A DNA stretch of 34,679 nt from CAYGLV01 sp964351025 (lineage in GTDB: Bacteria; Actinomycetota; Thermoleophilia; Gaiellales; Gaiellaceae), in the NCBI GenBank assembly GCA_964351025.1, contig CAYGLV010000024.1, positions 1 to 34,679 of the forward strand, in the 5' to 3' direction. Shown here one piece after another: positions 1 through 8,490 of this stretch (the stretch's first letter is position 1; each line of letters starts with the position of its first letter). The notes beneath the pieces are model-generated. The model made no database searches. It was not told the DNA's origin and was given only the letters and a program-made list of their open reading frames with translations. The position numbers and the translations under genes are program-made.

Positions 1-2
1 TG

Positions 3-407
3 CTGCCGGTCGCCGTGCACGGGTTCCGCGAGTGGAGCCCCTCGACGGCGCGTCCGCCGAGCCCCTTGACGGGCGGCCTCGTCGAGGCGCTCCGGGAACG
101 CGTTCCACCCGGCGCCGTGGTCTTTTCCGACCTGGAGACGAGCTACAGGATCGCGGCGTTCGCTCCGGTGTACGTCGCGAGCGCCCCGCCGGGTCACGTC
201 GCCGACACGCGGGAGAACCGCCCCTACGAGCGGCGCGCTGATGCCCGCGCATTCTTCCGCAACGGCGACCTTGCGATCCCGCAGCGCTACCGCGCCGGCT
301 GGCTCGTGCTCGACCGCTCGCGCTTCGTCGTGGCCCTCGGCCGCGGTGTCGAGCGCACCTATGCGGACGAGCGCTACACGCTCTACCGCCTGCTCGGCGC
401 AGGCTAA
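3..407 (+). CDS. C-terminal part of a membrane glycosyltransferase-like protein (5' end outside window)
   Basis: The reading frame is open from the first bases of the window (codons begin at base 3) and ends at TAA 405-407, so the gene starts upstream. The roughly 134 visible residues are soluble and contain a stretch around VVFSDLETSYRIAAF followed by a run of short charged segments. This resembles the extracytoplasmic tail that follows the membrane helices in GT-C type glycosyltransferases of actinobacteria; a similar tail occurs in the remnant at 22600-23425. No catalytic region is visible, so the assignment is an inference from general character. An internal GTG at 15 is unlikely to be the true start because the frame continues upstream. 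Confidence 0.5.
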   Translation: MPVAVHGFREWSPSTARPPSPLTGGLVEALRERVPPGAVVFSDLETSYRIAAFAPVYVASAPPGHVADTRENRPYERRADARAFFRNGDLAIPQRYRAGWLVLDRSRFVVALGRGVERTYADERYTLYRLLGAG

Positions 408-444
408 GCGGACGGGCACCGACATCCCGCCGTCCACGCCCGGC

Positions 445-450
445 TAGCCT
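445..450 (+). promoter_or_regulatory. -10 box TAGCCT, leaderless promoter for the radical SAM gene
   Basis: TAGCCT fits the actinobacterial TANNNT -10 pattern and lies exactly 6 bases before the ATG at 457, so transcription would begin at or next to the start codon. No Shine-Dalgarno sequence precedes this ATG. The same hexamer at the same spacing occurs before the gene at 19075. No clear -35 element is seen. Confidence 0.5.
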
Positions 451-456
451 TCGGCG

Positions 457-1602
457 ATGGTCACTCCTCCGGCGACCCCGCGGCGCACGACCCACGTCGA
501 CCTCGAGCAGCGCCCGATTCTCGTCTTCTGGGAGTCGACGCGCGCGTGCCTGCTCGCCTGCCGGCACTGTCGCGCCGAGGCGCTACCGCATCCGGTCGCG
601 GGTGAGCTGACGCACGCAGAAGCGGTTTCGTTCATCGAGACGCTCGCCGACTTCGGGCGGCCCGCGCCGATCCTCGTGATCACGGGCGGGGACGCGCTCA
701 TGCGCTCCGATCTGCTCGAGCTCGTGGACGCCGCGAAGGCGACCGGCGTTCCGGTCGCGCTCGCGCCGAGCGTGACGCCGCTCCTCACCGACGAGCGCCT
801 GGGCGAACTGCGCGCGCGCGGCGTCAAGGTCGCCTCGCTCAGCCTCGACGGCGCGTCGGCCGCGACGCACGAAGGCCTGCGCCAGGTCGAAGGCCATTTC
901 GCGGACACGCTCGCCGCTCTCCGGCGTTTGCGCTCGCACGGGTTCGTCGTACAGGTGAACACCGTCGTCACCGCCGAGAACCGCGAAGAGTTGCCGACGA
1001 TCGCGAGGATCGTGCACGAGTCCGGCGCGTCGATCTGGGAGGTCTTCTTCCTCGTCCGGGTCGGCCGCGGCACAGCGCTGGGCGAGCTGTCGAGCGCGGA
1101 GAACGAGGACGTCTGCCATTTCCTCTACGACGCGTCGCGCCACGGCTTCATCGTGCGCACCGTCGAGGCCCCCTTCTTCCGGCGGGTCGTCGCCTGGCGG
1201 GAGGAGGGCCGCCCCGTCGAGGCAGGGCCGCTCTACGCGCGGCTCGCCGCCGATCTCGTCGAGCAGCTCGGCCCGCCTTCGTCGGAGTCGAAGGCGCAGA
1301 CAAAGGGCACGCGCGACGGCCGCGGCATCGTCTTCGTCTCCTCGACCGGCGACGTCTACCCGGCCGGCTTCCTGCCGCTCGTGCTCGGGAACGTGCGCGA
1401 GCAGCCGCTCGCCGCGCTCTACCGCGAGCACCCGCTGCTGCTCGACATCCGCGCCGCCCGCTTTTCGGGTCGCTGCGGTCGCTGCGAGTACGCCGACCTG
1501 TGCGGCGGCTCGCGCGCGCGGGCCTACGCGTCGTCGGGCGACCCCCTGGCCGAGGACCCGGCCTGCGGCTACGAGCCGGGCTCGCGCGCGTCGGTGGCGT
1601 GA
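457..1602 (+). CDS. Radical SAM/SPASM protein, possible AhbD/TIGR04053-type heme-related enzyme
   Basis: The 381-residue protein has the radical SAM cluster motif C31-LLA-C35-RH-C38 (CX3CX2C) near the N-terminus, a TGGDALMR motif typical of the SAM-binding loop, and a C-terminal SPASM-type cysteine group (CGRCEYADLCGG followed by a later Cys in DPACGY). It should bind one [4Fe-4S] cluster for SAM cleavage and at least one auxiliary cluster. The overall build matches the SPASM family that includes AhbD, which makes heme from iron-coproporphyrin III, and the related family often labelled TIGR04053. The gene sits directly before the heme operon but has its own -10 box at 445-450. The exact substrate is an inference; peptide-modifying SPASM enzymes are the alternative, though no small precursor-peptide gene is seen beside it. 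Confidence 0.85.
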   Translation: MVTPPATPRRTTHVDLEQRPILVFWESTRACLLACRHCRAEALPHPVAGELTHAEAVSFIETLADFGRPAPILVITGGDALMRSDLLELVDAAKATGVPVALAPSVTPLLTDERLGELRARGVKVASLSLDGASAATHEGLRQVEGHFADTLAALRRLRSHGFVVQVNTVVTAENREELPTIARIVHESGASIWEVFFLVRVGRGTALGELSSAENEDVCHFLYDASRHGFIVRTVEAPFFRRVVAWREEGRPVEAGPLYARLAADLVEQLGPPSSESKAQTKGTRDGRGIVFVSSTGDVYPAGFLPLVLGNVREQPLAALYREHPLLLDIRAARFSGRCGRCEYADLCGGSRARAYASSGDPLAEDPACGYEPGSRASVA

Positions 1603-1618
1603 CGGGCGGGAGAAAAAG

Positions 1619-1648
1619 CTGACGGAGGTCGCACGGGAGGCGTAAAGT
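1619..1648 (+). promoter_or_regulatory. Promoter of the heme operon
   Basis: CTGACG at 1619-1624 resembles a -35 box and is separated by 18 bases from TAAAGT at 1643-1648, a TANNNT -10 box. The GTG at 1656 lies 7 bases after the -10, which fits a leaderless transcript. A GGGAGG at 1635-1640 could instead serve as a ribosome binding site for the upstream in-frame GTG at 1647, so the two readings compete. This is the only promoter-like sequence seen for the eight-gene operon. Confidence 0.45.
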
Positions 1649-1655
1649 GCTCTGC

Positions 1656-2915
1656 GTGAACCGCCTGGTTTGTCTAGGCCTCAGCCACCGCACTGCGCCG
1701 GTGGAGCTGAGGCAGCAGCTCAGCGTGCTCGTCCCGTCCGTCGACCGCTGCCCCGCGGTTCACGAGCTCGCCCAGCTCTCGACGTGCTACCGCGTCGAGC
1801 TCTACGCGCACTTCGCACCCAACGTCCCGAACGTGCGCGCGACGCTCGTCGACATGCTCGCCGCCGCGCACGACGTCGAGCGGGAGTCCCTTGCCGATCA
1901 TCTCTATGTCCTCGCGGGGGACGAGGCTGCCCGTCACCTCTGCCGCGTAGCGTGCGGGCTCGACTCGCTCGTGCTCGGCGAGTCGGAGATCCTCGGGCAG
2001 GTCGCCGCTGCGGTCGAGTCCGCCGTCGAAGCCGGCACCGCCGGTCCCGTGCTTCGACTCCTCTTCCAATCTGCGCTGCGCGCGGGACGGCGTGCGCGCG
2101 CCGAGACCGCAATCGGGGCCAGCCCGGTAACCGCGAGCTCCATGGGGCTTGCCCTCGCGCGCGAGGAGTTGGGTGACCTGCGCGCACGCCGCGTCCTCGT
2201 CGTTGGGCTCGGCCAGGTGGGGCTGCAGACGCTCAAGCTGCTACGGAGCCAAGGGGTGGCGGAGATCGGGGTCGCGAATCGCGGCCTCCGTCGCGCCGAG
2301 GAGGTTGCGGCCACGGCCGCGGGTCGCGCGTTCGGGCTCGATGAGCTGCGTCAGGCGCTCGCCTGGGCCGATGCAGTCGTGACGGCGACGGCCGCACCGG
2401 ACACGGTCGTAGGGCGTGCAGACGTTGCCGCAGCGCTCGCGGAGCGCCCGGACCGTCCGCTCGTTCTCGTTGACCTGGCCGTGCCGCGCGACGTCGACCC
2501 TGCTGCCGGCCTGTTGCCCGGCGTCCGCCTCTTCGACGTGGACGATCTTCGGGGCGGGCTCGACGCGGCGGCGGCAGCGCGGGCGAAAGAGGTCCCGCGG
2601 GTCGAGGCGATCGTTGCGGAGGAAACGGCCCGGTTCTCCCGCCGCCGCCGCGAGCTTGACGTCGAGCCGTCCGTGTCCGATCTGCGCCGGCGCGCCGACG
2701 AGATTCGGGAGCGCGAGCTCGAGCGGACGCTTCGTCACCTGGGGGATGTCGACCCGGTGACCGCGAGGCACCTTCGGCACCTCAGCGAGTCTCTCGTCAA
2801 CAAGCTTCTCCACGAGCCGACCGTGCGGCTGCGCGAAAAGGCGGGCGAGGGCGAGGCGGACGAGCTCCTGCCCGCGTTCCGCGAGCTGTTCGGTCTCGCC
2901 AAGCGCGAGTCGTGA
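1656..2915 (+). CDS. hemA: Glutamyl-tRNA reductase
   Basis: GluTR reduces glutamyl-tRNA(Glu) to glutamate-1-semialdehyde with NADPH, the first committed step of C5-pathway tetrapyrrole synthesis. The N-terminus LGLSHRTAPVELRQ is a family signature, followed by the catalytic STC segment (Cys44 counted from the GTG at 1656), SLVLGESEILGQV, a Rossmann NADPH site (VLVVGLGQVG) and a C-terminal dimerisation helix region. Its 419 residues are normal for the family. The usual CNR after the catalytic Thr reads CYR here. The start at 1656 is preferred because it gives the family-typical N-terminus and lies 7 bases after a -10 box; GTG 1647 adds three residues and has a better Shine-Dalgarno. The stop overlaps the hemCD start by 4 bases. 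Confidence 0.96.
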   Translation: MNRLVCLGLSHRTAPVELRQQLSVLVPSVDRCPAVHELAQLSTCYRVELYAHFAPNVPNVRATLVDMLAAAHDVERESLADHLYVLAGDEAARHLCRVACGLDSLVLGESEILGQVAAAVESAVEAGTAGPVLRLLFQSALRAGRRARAETAIGASPVTASSMGLALAREELGDLRARRVLVVGLGQVGLQTLKLLRSQGVAEIGVANRGLRRAEEVAATAAGRAFGLDELRQALAWADAVVTATAAPDTVVGRADVAAALAERPDRPLVLVDLAVPRDVDPAAGLLPGVRLFDVDDLRGGLDAAAAARAKEVPRVEAIVAEETARFSRRRRELDVEPSVSDLRRRADEIRERELERTLRHLGDVDPVTARHLRHLSESLVNKLLHEPTVRLREKAGEGEADELLPAFRELFGLAKRES

Positions 2916-4633
2916 CCCCCGCGGAGCCGCCGCTCCGCACGCTTCGCGTGGGCACGCGCACGTCTGGCCTCGCGCTGAGACAGACCGACCTCGTCGTCCA
3001 GCTGATCCGCGCGGCGCGGCCGGGCCTCGAGCTCCAGGTCGTCCGGGTCGTCACGCGCGGAGACCAGACGCAGGCTGCGGGCGTGCCGCTGCCGGAGCTC
3101 GGGGCCAAGGGGCTCTTCACCGCCGAGCTCGAGCAGGGCCTCCGCGCCGGCAGCGTCGACCTCGCGGTGCATTCCCTGAAGGACCTCCCGACGGAGGAGC
3201 CGGTCGGAATCACGATCGGCGCCGTGTGCCTCCGCGAGGACCCGCGCGATGCGCTCGTCACGCGCGGCGGCGCCACCCTCGCGTCGCTGCCGAGCGGGGC
3301 GATCGTGGGAACGGGCAGCGTCCGCCGGTCGGCGCAGCTGCTTGCAGCGCGGCCTGATCTTCGTGTCGTCCCGCTCCGCGGCAACGTCGACACGCGCGTG
3401 CGCAAGGTGCGCGACGGAGAGCTCGATGCCGCCGTGCTCGCTCTGGCCGGCCTGCGCCGACTCGGTCTTGACGGCGACGTGGGCGAAGTGCTGCCGCCCG
3501 AGCTGATGCTCCCAGCACCGGGCCAGGGCTCCCTCGCGGTGCAGTGCCGACGCGACGATCAGGTTGTCCTCGACGTACTCGCGGCGATCGACGACGCGGA
3601 GGCACGCGCTGCGACCACCGCCGAGCGAACGTTTCTGAGCGAGGTGGGCGGTGGCTGCTCCGCCCCGGTCGGCGCGCTCGCCGAGGTTGTGGGTCCCGGC
3701 GCCGTCCGGCTGCGGATCCTCGTCTCCTCACCAGACGGTCGGGACGTCGTGCGCGAGGAGGGCCAGGGTGAGGCTGCCGAGATCGGCCGCACGCTCGCCG
3801 GCCGGGCTCTCGCCGCTGGTGCGGGCCGTGTGCTTGCCGCGGCGAGGCGCGATGTGCCGCCACCCGGTGCCCTGACCGGCGTGCGCATCGCGGTCACGCG
3901 GCCGGGCGAGCAAGGGGAGAAGCTCGCAGCGGCCCTCGCGGCGCTTGGCGCCGAGCCGGTGGTCGTGCCGGCGATCCGGATCGACCCCGCCCCGGACCTG
4001 GGGCCGCTCGACGAGGCACTCGCCACTCGCGGTTCCTACGACTGGGTCGTCTTTACGAGTGCGAACGGCGTCGCCGCCGTTCGCGGCCGGCTCGAGGCGC
4101 TCGGGCTTGCGCTCGGCGCGCTCGCGACCGCCCGCATTGCCGCGGTGGGCCCGGCGACCGCCGCTGCGGTGCGCGAGCTCGGCGTCGAGCCGGCGTTCGT
4201 TCCGGGCGTGCCGGCGGCGGAGGAGATCCCGGCGGGGCTTGGCGCCGTCGGCGGCGCCCGCATACTCCTGCCGCAGGCCGAGGCTCCCGCCGTGGACCTC
4301 GCCTCGCTCCTTCGCGCCCGCGGCGCGGAGGTGGATGCCGTCGTCGCGTACCGGACCGTGGCGGTCGCCTTCGATTCCGAAGCGTGCGCCGCGCTCGCAC
4401 AGGGGATCGACGTCCTGCTTCTCGCGAGCGGGTCTGCCGCACGGGCGGTCGCCGCCGCCTCCCGGGGCCACGAGGATGTCCGGCTCGCTGTCGAGCGTGC
4501 GCTCGTTGTGTGCACCGGGCCGAGGACGGCCGAGGTTGCGAGGCAGGTAGAGTTTTCCGTCGGCTTCGTGGTCGAGGAGCACACCACCGAGGGTCTCATC
4601 CGTGCCCTCGTTGCACGGTTGCGGGGCACATGA
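2912..4633 (+). CDS. hemCD: Fused porphobilinogen deaminase / uroporphyrinogen III synthase
   Basis: The 573-residue protein joins two consecutive heme enzymes. Residues 1 to about 320 are HemC: RVGTRTSGLALRQ, DLAVHSLKDLPTEEP, GTGSVRRSAQL, LRGNVDTRVRK, LPAPGQGSLAVQCR and VGGGCSAPVG, with Cys249 as the expected anchor for the dipyrromethane cofactor. Residues from about 321 to the end are HemD, beginning GVRIAVTRPGEQG and containing VVFTSANGV. HemC links four porphobilinogen units into hydroxymethylbilane, and HemD closes and inverts ring D to give uroporphyrinogen III, so fusion would allow direct handover of the unstable intermediate. HemCD fusions are known in other bacteria. The GTG start overlaps the hemA stop as GTGA, which suggests coupled translation. 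Confidence 0.96.
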   Translation: MTPAEPPLRTLRVGTRTSGLALRQTDLVVQLIRAARPGLELQVVRVVTRGDQTQAAGVPLPELGAKGLFTAELEQGLRAGSVDLAVHSLKDLPTEEPVGITIGAVCLREDPRDALVTRGGATLASLPSGAIVGTGSVRRSAQLLAARPDLRVVPLRGNVDTRVRKVRDGELDAAVLALAGLRRLGLDGDVGEVLPPELMLPAPGQGSLAVQCRRDDQVVLDVLAAIDDAEARAATTAERTFLSEVGGGCSAPVGALAEVVGPGAVRLRILVSSPDGRDVVREEGQGEAAEIGRTLAGRALAAGAGRVLAAARRDVPPPGALTGVRIAVTRPGEQGEKLAAALAALGAEPVVVPAIRIDPAPDLGPLDEALATRGSYDWVVFTSANGVAAVRGRLEALGLALGALATARIAAVGPATAAAVRELGVEPAFVPGVPAAEEIPAGLGAVGGARILLPQAEAPAVDLASLLRARGAEVDAVVAYRTVAVAFDSEACAALAQGIDVLLLASGSAARAVAAASRGHEDVRLAVERALVVCTGPRTAEVARQVEFSVGFVVEEHTTEGLIRALVARLRGT

Positions 4634-5664
4634 CGACAAGCGATCCCACCGACACCGTTCTTCCGGTCGCGGCTCCCGGGCCCGTGCGGCTGCGTCGCCT
4701 GCGTCGGACACCCGCCCTGCGGGAGCTGGTGCGCGAGACCCATCTCGCTCCCGACGACCTCGTGCTCCCGCTCTTCCTCACGGATGGGCAGGCCCGCCGC
4801 GAGCCGGTGGCCTCGATGCCCGGAGTCGAGCGGCTCACGGTTGATCTCGTGGCTGAGGAGGCTCTGGCCGCCTTCGAGCTCGGCATCCGCGCCGTGCTGC
4901 TCTTCGGTGTGCCGGACGAGACGGCGAAGGACGCGCTCGGGCTCGAGAGCTTTGCGTCCGGCGGCGCGGTTCAGCGTGCCGCGCAGGTGCTGAAGCGGGA
5001 GGTGCCCGAACTCGCCGTCGTCACCGACGTGTGCTTGTGCGAGTACACCGAGCACGGGCACTGCGGCATCCTCGACGAGCGTGGCACGCTTCTGAACGAC
5101 GCGACGCTCGAGACTCTCGCCCGGATCGCCGTGTCGCATGCGGAGGCCGGCGCCGACATCGTCGCGCCGAGCGGGATGATCGACGGGATGGTCGGCGCGA
5201 TCCGCGGCGCGCTCGACGCGGCGGGACATTCAGACGTTGCCGTTCTCTCGTACGCCGTGAAGTACTCGTCCGCGTTCTACGGCCCGTTTCGCGACGCTGC
5301 CGCCGGTGCGCCCGCGTTCGGGGACCGGCGGTCGCACCAGCTGGACCCCGCCAACGTGCGGGAGGCTCTGCGTGAGGCTGCGCTCGACGTCGCCGAGGGC
5401 GCCGATGCGCTCATGGTCAAGCCTGCCCTCGCCTACCTCGACGTCGTTCGCGCCGTGCACGAGCGCTTTCCGGAGCTGCCTCTCGCCGCCTACAACGTCA
5501 GCGGCGAGTACGCGATGGTGAAGGCGGCCGCCGCCAACGGGTGGCTCGACGAGCGAGCGGTCGTGCTCGAGGCGCTGACCGGGATCCGGCGGGCGGGCGC
5601 CGACTTCATCGTCACCTACCACGCACGGGAGGCGGCTCGGTGGCTGCGGCAGGACGGCCCGTGA
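4630..5664 (+). CDS. hemB: Delta-aminolevulinic acid dehydratase (porphobilinogen synthase)
   Basis: HemB condenses two 5-aminolevulinate molecules into porphobilinogen. The ATG at 4630 overlaps the hemCD stop as ATGA and gives 344 residues, a normal length; the frame is open further upstream but that part is a shadow of hemCD. The zinc-binding triad is intact in DVCLCEYTEHGHCG (Cys135, Cys137, Cys145). The Schiff-base lysines are visible as Lys211 in SYAVKYSSAFYGPFRDA and Lys264 in MVKPALAYLD. The cysteine triad marks it as a zinc-dependent form rather than a magnesium-only form. Confidence 0.97.
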   Translation: MTTSDPTDTVLPVAAPGPVRLRRLRRTPALRELVRETHLAPDDLVLPLFLTDGQARREPVASMPGVERLTVDLVAEEALAAFELGIRAVLLFGVPDETAKDALGLESFASGGAVQRAAQVLKREVPELAVVTDVCLCEYTEHGHCGILDERGTLLNDATLETLARIAVSHAEAGADIVAPSGMIDGMVGAIRGALDAAGHSDVAVLSYAVKYSSAFYGPFRDAAAGAPAFGDRRSHQLDPANVREALREAALDVAEGADALMVKPALAYLDVVRAVHERFPELPLAAYNVSGEYAMVKAAAANGWLDERAVVLEALTGIRRAGADFIVTYHAREAARWLRQDGP

Positions 5665-6431
5665 GCGACGCCGCGGCGGCAGGTCCCACACCACGCATCG
5701 ACGAGCGTGGCGCGGACTCGGCCCCCGGCGAGGCAGACGTCCGCGAGAAGGGCCGTGACGCCGACGGCGAGACGGTTGCCTGCGACCGGCGCCTGTTCAT
5801 GCAGCTGCTCGTGTTCGGCGGCGCGCCCGACACGCCGACGCTCGTCGGCGCGCTCGAGCGAGCGGGACTGCCGGGCGTCCTCTACGAGGACGTCAACGAC
5901 CCCTACGGCGTCGCGCTGCTCACCTTCGGCGAGAGTCCCGAGATGTTCATCGCCGAGCTCCGCTCGTTTCTCCGGCAGCCGCCGTTCTCGGAGCTCGAGC
6001 CAAAGCCCGAGTACACGATGCTGGGGCGCACGTACGCCATCGGGTACGAGGCGGACCTCGTCGAGGCGCTGATCGAGCGTCCGCGCCGGCGAGTGTGCGA
6101 CACCGCTCTGCCGTGGGCGATCTGGTACCCGCTCCGGCGCTCGGGCTCGTTCGAGCGCCTTTCGCGCGAAGAGCAGGACGTCGTGCTCATGGAGCACGGA
6201 GGCATCGGGCGTGCCTTCGGCCGGGCGGGCCTCGGCTACGACGTGAGGCTTGCCTGCCACGGGCTCGACCGCGACGACAACGATTTCGTGGTCGGCCTGG
6301 TCGGCCCCGAGCTGCATCCGCTGTCGGTGATCGTCCAGCGCATGCGCAAGACGAAGCAGACCTCGCTCCACCTGGAGCGGCTCGGCCCCTTCTTCGTCGG
6401 GAAGGCTGCGTGGCGAAGCCCGGGGAGCTGA
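5661..6431 (+). CDS. chdC: Coproheme decarboxylase (HemQ/ChdC), chlorite dismutase family
   Basis: ChdC performs the last step of the coproporphyrin-dependent pathway, oxidative decarboxylation of two propionates of coproheme to give heme b using peroxide. The GTG at 5661 overlaps the hemB stop as GTGA and gives 256 residues, with about 40 variable residues before the conserved fold. The catalytic tyrosine fits Tyr156 in IWYPLRRS, and the proximal heme-ligand histidine fits His179 in MEHGGIGR, by alignment from memory with the Staphylococcus protein (Tyr145, His172). The loop between them is about four residues shorter here. Placement between hemB and hemE within one operon supports a biosynthetic role over chlorite dismutation. 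Confidence 0.93.
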   Translation: MSDAAAAGPTPRIDERGADSAPGEADVREKGRDADGETVACDRRLFMQLLVFGGAPDTPTLVGALERAGLPGVLYEDVNDPYGVALLTFGESPEMFIAELRSFLRQPPFSELEPKPEYTMLGRTYAIGYEADLVEALIERPRRRVCDTALPWAIWYPLRRSGSFERLSREEQDVVLMEHGGIGRAFGRAGLGYDVRLACHGLDRDDNDFVVGLVGPELHPLSVIVQRMRKTKQTSLHLERLGPFFVGKAAWRSPGS

Positions 6432-7510
6432 CCGTCGCGCGGCCCTCAGACAAGGGTGAGCCGACCTCGGTCTTCCTGCGTGCCTGCCGGGGGCTCCCCA
6501 CCGAGCGGACGCCGATCTGGCTGATGCGCCAGGCGGGCCGCTACATGCCCGCATACCGCGCGCTGCGCGAGCGCCACGGGATGCTCGAGCTCATCCACAC
6601 GCCCGAGCTGGCGGCGGAGGTGACGTTGCAGCCGATCGAGGCGTTCGGCTTCGACGCGGCGATCGTCTTCTCGGACATCCTGCCGCCGCTCGTCGGCATG
6701 GGGCTCGAGCTCGACTTCGTCCGAGGCGAAGGGCCGCGCATCGGGAACCGGATCGAGCGGGCGTACGACGTCGATCTCCTCGGGACTCCGCCCGCCGAGG
6801 AGACGATGCAGGGCACGCTCGAGGCGATCCGCATCGTCGCTCGGGAGCTCGCCCCGCGTGACGTGCCGGTGATCGGATTCGCAGGCGCCCCGTTCACGCT
6901 CGCGAGCTACGCGCTCGAGGGGGGCGCCACCAAGGACTTCGCACGCACCAAGGGGTTCATGCTCTCCGAGCCGGCGGCCTGGCAGCGGCTGATGACGAAG
7001 CTCGTCACCGTGCAGGCCGACTACCTCGCCGCGCAGGTGGAGGCGGGAGCGGGCGCGCTCCAGGTTTTCGACTCGTGGGCCGGGCGCGCGCTTGGCCGCT
7101 CCGACTACGTCCGCCACGTCCAGCCCTACAACACGCGGCTCTTCGAGGCCGTCCGCCGGACCGGGGTTCCCGTGGTCAACTTCAGCCTCGGCGTCGGCGC
7201 GTACCTCGAGGAGGCCGTCGCGTGCGGAGGCGACGTAATCGGGGTCGATTGGCAGCTTCCGCTCGAGACGGCCTGGGCCCGCATCGGCCACGACCGCCCC
7301 GTCCAGGGGAACCTCGACCCGGCTGCGCTCCTCGCCCCGTGGCGCGAGCTCCAGGCGCGCGTCGACGAGGTGCTCGACGGGGCCGCCGGGCGGTCGGGGC
7401 ACGTCTTCAACGTCGGCCACGGCGTGCTGCCGGCGACGCCGGTCGAGAGTGTGCGCAGGCTCGTCGAGCACGTGCGCGAGCGCACGTGGGTTCCCCTGGG
7501 GGCGGCGTGA
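6410..7510 (+). CDS. hemE: Uroporphyrinogen decarboxylase
   Basis: HemE removes four acetate carboxyls from uroporphyrinogen III to give coproporphyrinogen III. Signatures are PIWLMRQAGRYMPAYR near the N-terminus, FSDILPPLVGMG, FAGAPFTLASYALEGG, VFDSWAG and the C-terminal HVFNVGHGVLPATP. The chosen GTG at 6410 gives 366 residues and overlaps the chdC gene by 22 bases; GGGAAGG at 6399-6405 lies just before it and may be the ribosome binding site. The frame is open further upstream, but that part is a shadow of chdC. Family length and all recognisable active-site segments are intact. Confidence 0.96.
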   Translation: MAKPGELTVARPSDKGEPTSVFLRACRGLPTERTPIWLMRQAGRYMPAYRALRERHGMLELIHTPELAAEVTLQPIEAFGFDAAIVFSDILPPLVGMGLELDFVRGEGPRIGNRIERAYDVDLLGTPPAEETMQGTLEAIRIVARELAPRDVPVIGFAGAPFTLASYALEGGATKDFARTKGFMLSEPAAWQRLMTKLVTVQADYLAAQVEAGAGALQVFDSWAGRALGRSDYVRHVQPYNTRLFEAVRRTGVPVVNFSLGVGAYLEEAVACGGDVIGVDWQLPLETAWARIGHDRPVQGNLDPAALLAPWRELQARVDEVLDGAAGRSGHVFNVGHGVLPATPVESVRRLVEHVRERTWVPLGAA

Positions 7511-8490
7511 CCGCGGTCTCTGCCGAGCGGCGCGCGGCCTCGAGTCGCGTCGTGCTGCCGGTTGGCGTGCTCGTCATGGCCTACGGTGGGCCATCCTCGC
7601 TCGAGGAGCTTCCGGGCTACCTCGCGGACATCCGCGCCGGCCGGCCGACGAGTCGCGAGCTGCTCACCGAGATCACCCACAACTACCGCGTGATCGGCGG
7701 GCGCTCTCCGCTGCCGGAGATCACGCGCCGCCAGGTCGAGGCCGTACGGGCGCGGCTCGATCCCGCCCACTTTCGCTGTTACCTCGGCATGCGCCACTGG
7801 GCGCCCTGGATCGAGGAGGTCGTGGGGGAGATGGTCGAGGATGGGATTACGCACGCCGTGAGCCTCGTGCTCGCGCCTCACTACAGCGCGCTCTCGATCG
7901 CGAAGTACGCGGACAGGATCGCGGCGGGACTGGAGCTGTATCGCGGCGAGATCGCGTTCGAGCACGTGACGAGCTACCACGACCGGCCCGGCCTCGTCGA
8001 GGCGCTCGCGGCGCGCGTGCAGGAGGGCTTCGGCCGCTGGCCGGAGGGCGATCGCGACCGCGTTCACGTCGTGTTCAGCGCGCACAGCCTGCCGGCACGC
8101 GTGCTCGAGACCGGCGATCCGTACGACCGGCAGCTCCGCGAAACCGCTCGGCTCGTCGCCGAACGGGCGGGCCTCGGTCCCGAGCGGTGGTCCTGGAGCT
8201 TCCAGTCCGCCGGGCGCACGCCGGAGCCGTGGCTCGGGCCGCAGCTCGAGGAGCACCTCGGCGCGCTCGCCGCCGGCGGGGTGACGGACGTGGTCAGCGT
8301 TCCCGTCGGCTTCGTCTCCGATCATGTGGAGCTCCTCTACGACATCGACGTCAAGGCTCGTGAGGTCGCCGAGCACGTGGGTATCCGGCTCGAGCGGCCG
8401 CCCGCCTTGAACGACGATCCGCTGTTCGTCTCGACCCTCGCCGAGCTGATCCAGGAGCGTGCGGCACCGTGGCTTCCCTCGAGCGCATGA
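7507..8490 (+). CDS. cpfC: Coproporphyrin III ferrochelatase
   Basis: The 327-residue protein inserts ferrous iron into the porphyrin; in this pathway context the substrate should be coproporphyrin III. Recognisable parts are VLVMAYGGPSSLEELPGYL, the HNYRVIGGRSPLPEITRRQ loop, LAPHYSALS, the metal-site histidine His193 in SAHSLP, and Glu275 in GFVSDHVELLYD. Only one cysteine is evident, so the C-terminal [2Fe-2S] cluster found in some actinobacterial ferrochelatases is absent. The start is GTG 7507, overlapping the hemE stop as GTGA. Confidence 0.96.
   Translation: MTAVSAERRAASSRVVLPVGVLVMAYGGPSSLEELPGYLADIRAGRPTSRELLTEITHNYRVIGGRSPLPEITRRQVEAVRARLDPAHFRCYLGMRHWAPWIEEVVGEMVEDGITHAVSLVLAPHYSALSIAKYADRIAAGLELYRGEIAFEHVTSYHDRPGLVEALAARVQEGFGRWPEGDRDRVHVVFSAHSLPARVLETGDPYDRQLRETARLVAERAGLGPERWSWSFQSAGRTPEPWLGPQLEEHLGALAAGGVTDVVSVPVGFVSDHVELLYDIDVKAREVAEHVGIRLERPPALNDDPLFVSTLAELIQERAAPWLPSSA

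Noticed and set aside
410..435. Possible terminator hairpin, GGACGG (410-415) with CCGTCC (430-435)
   Set aside because: Only 6 base pairs with a 14-base loop and no T-run; in a GC-rich sequence this is expected by chance.
583..1431. Long minus-strand open frame opposite the radical SAM gene
   Set aside because: It is a shadow of the GC-rich coding strand; its composition is Arg/Glu/Ala/Asp-rich without motifs.
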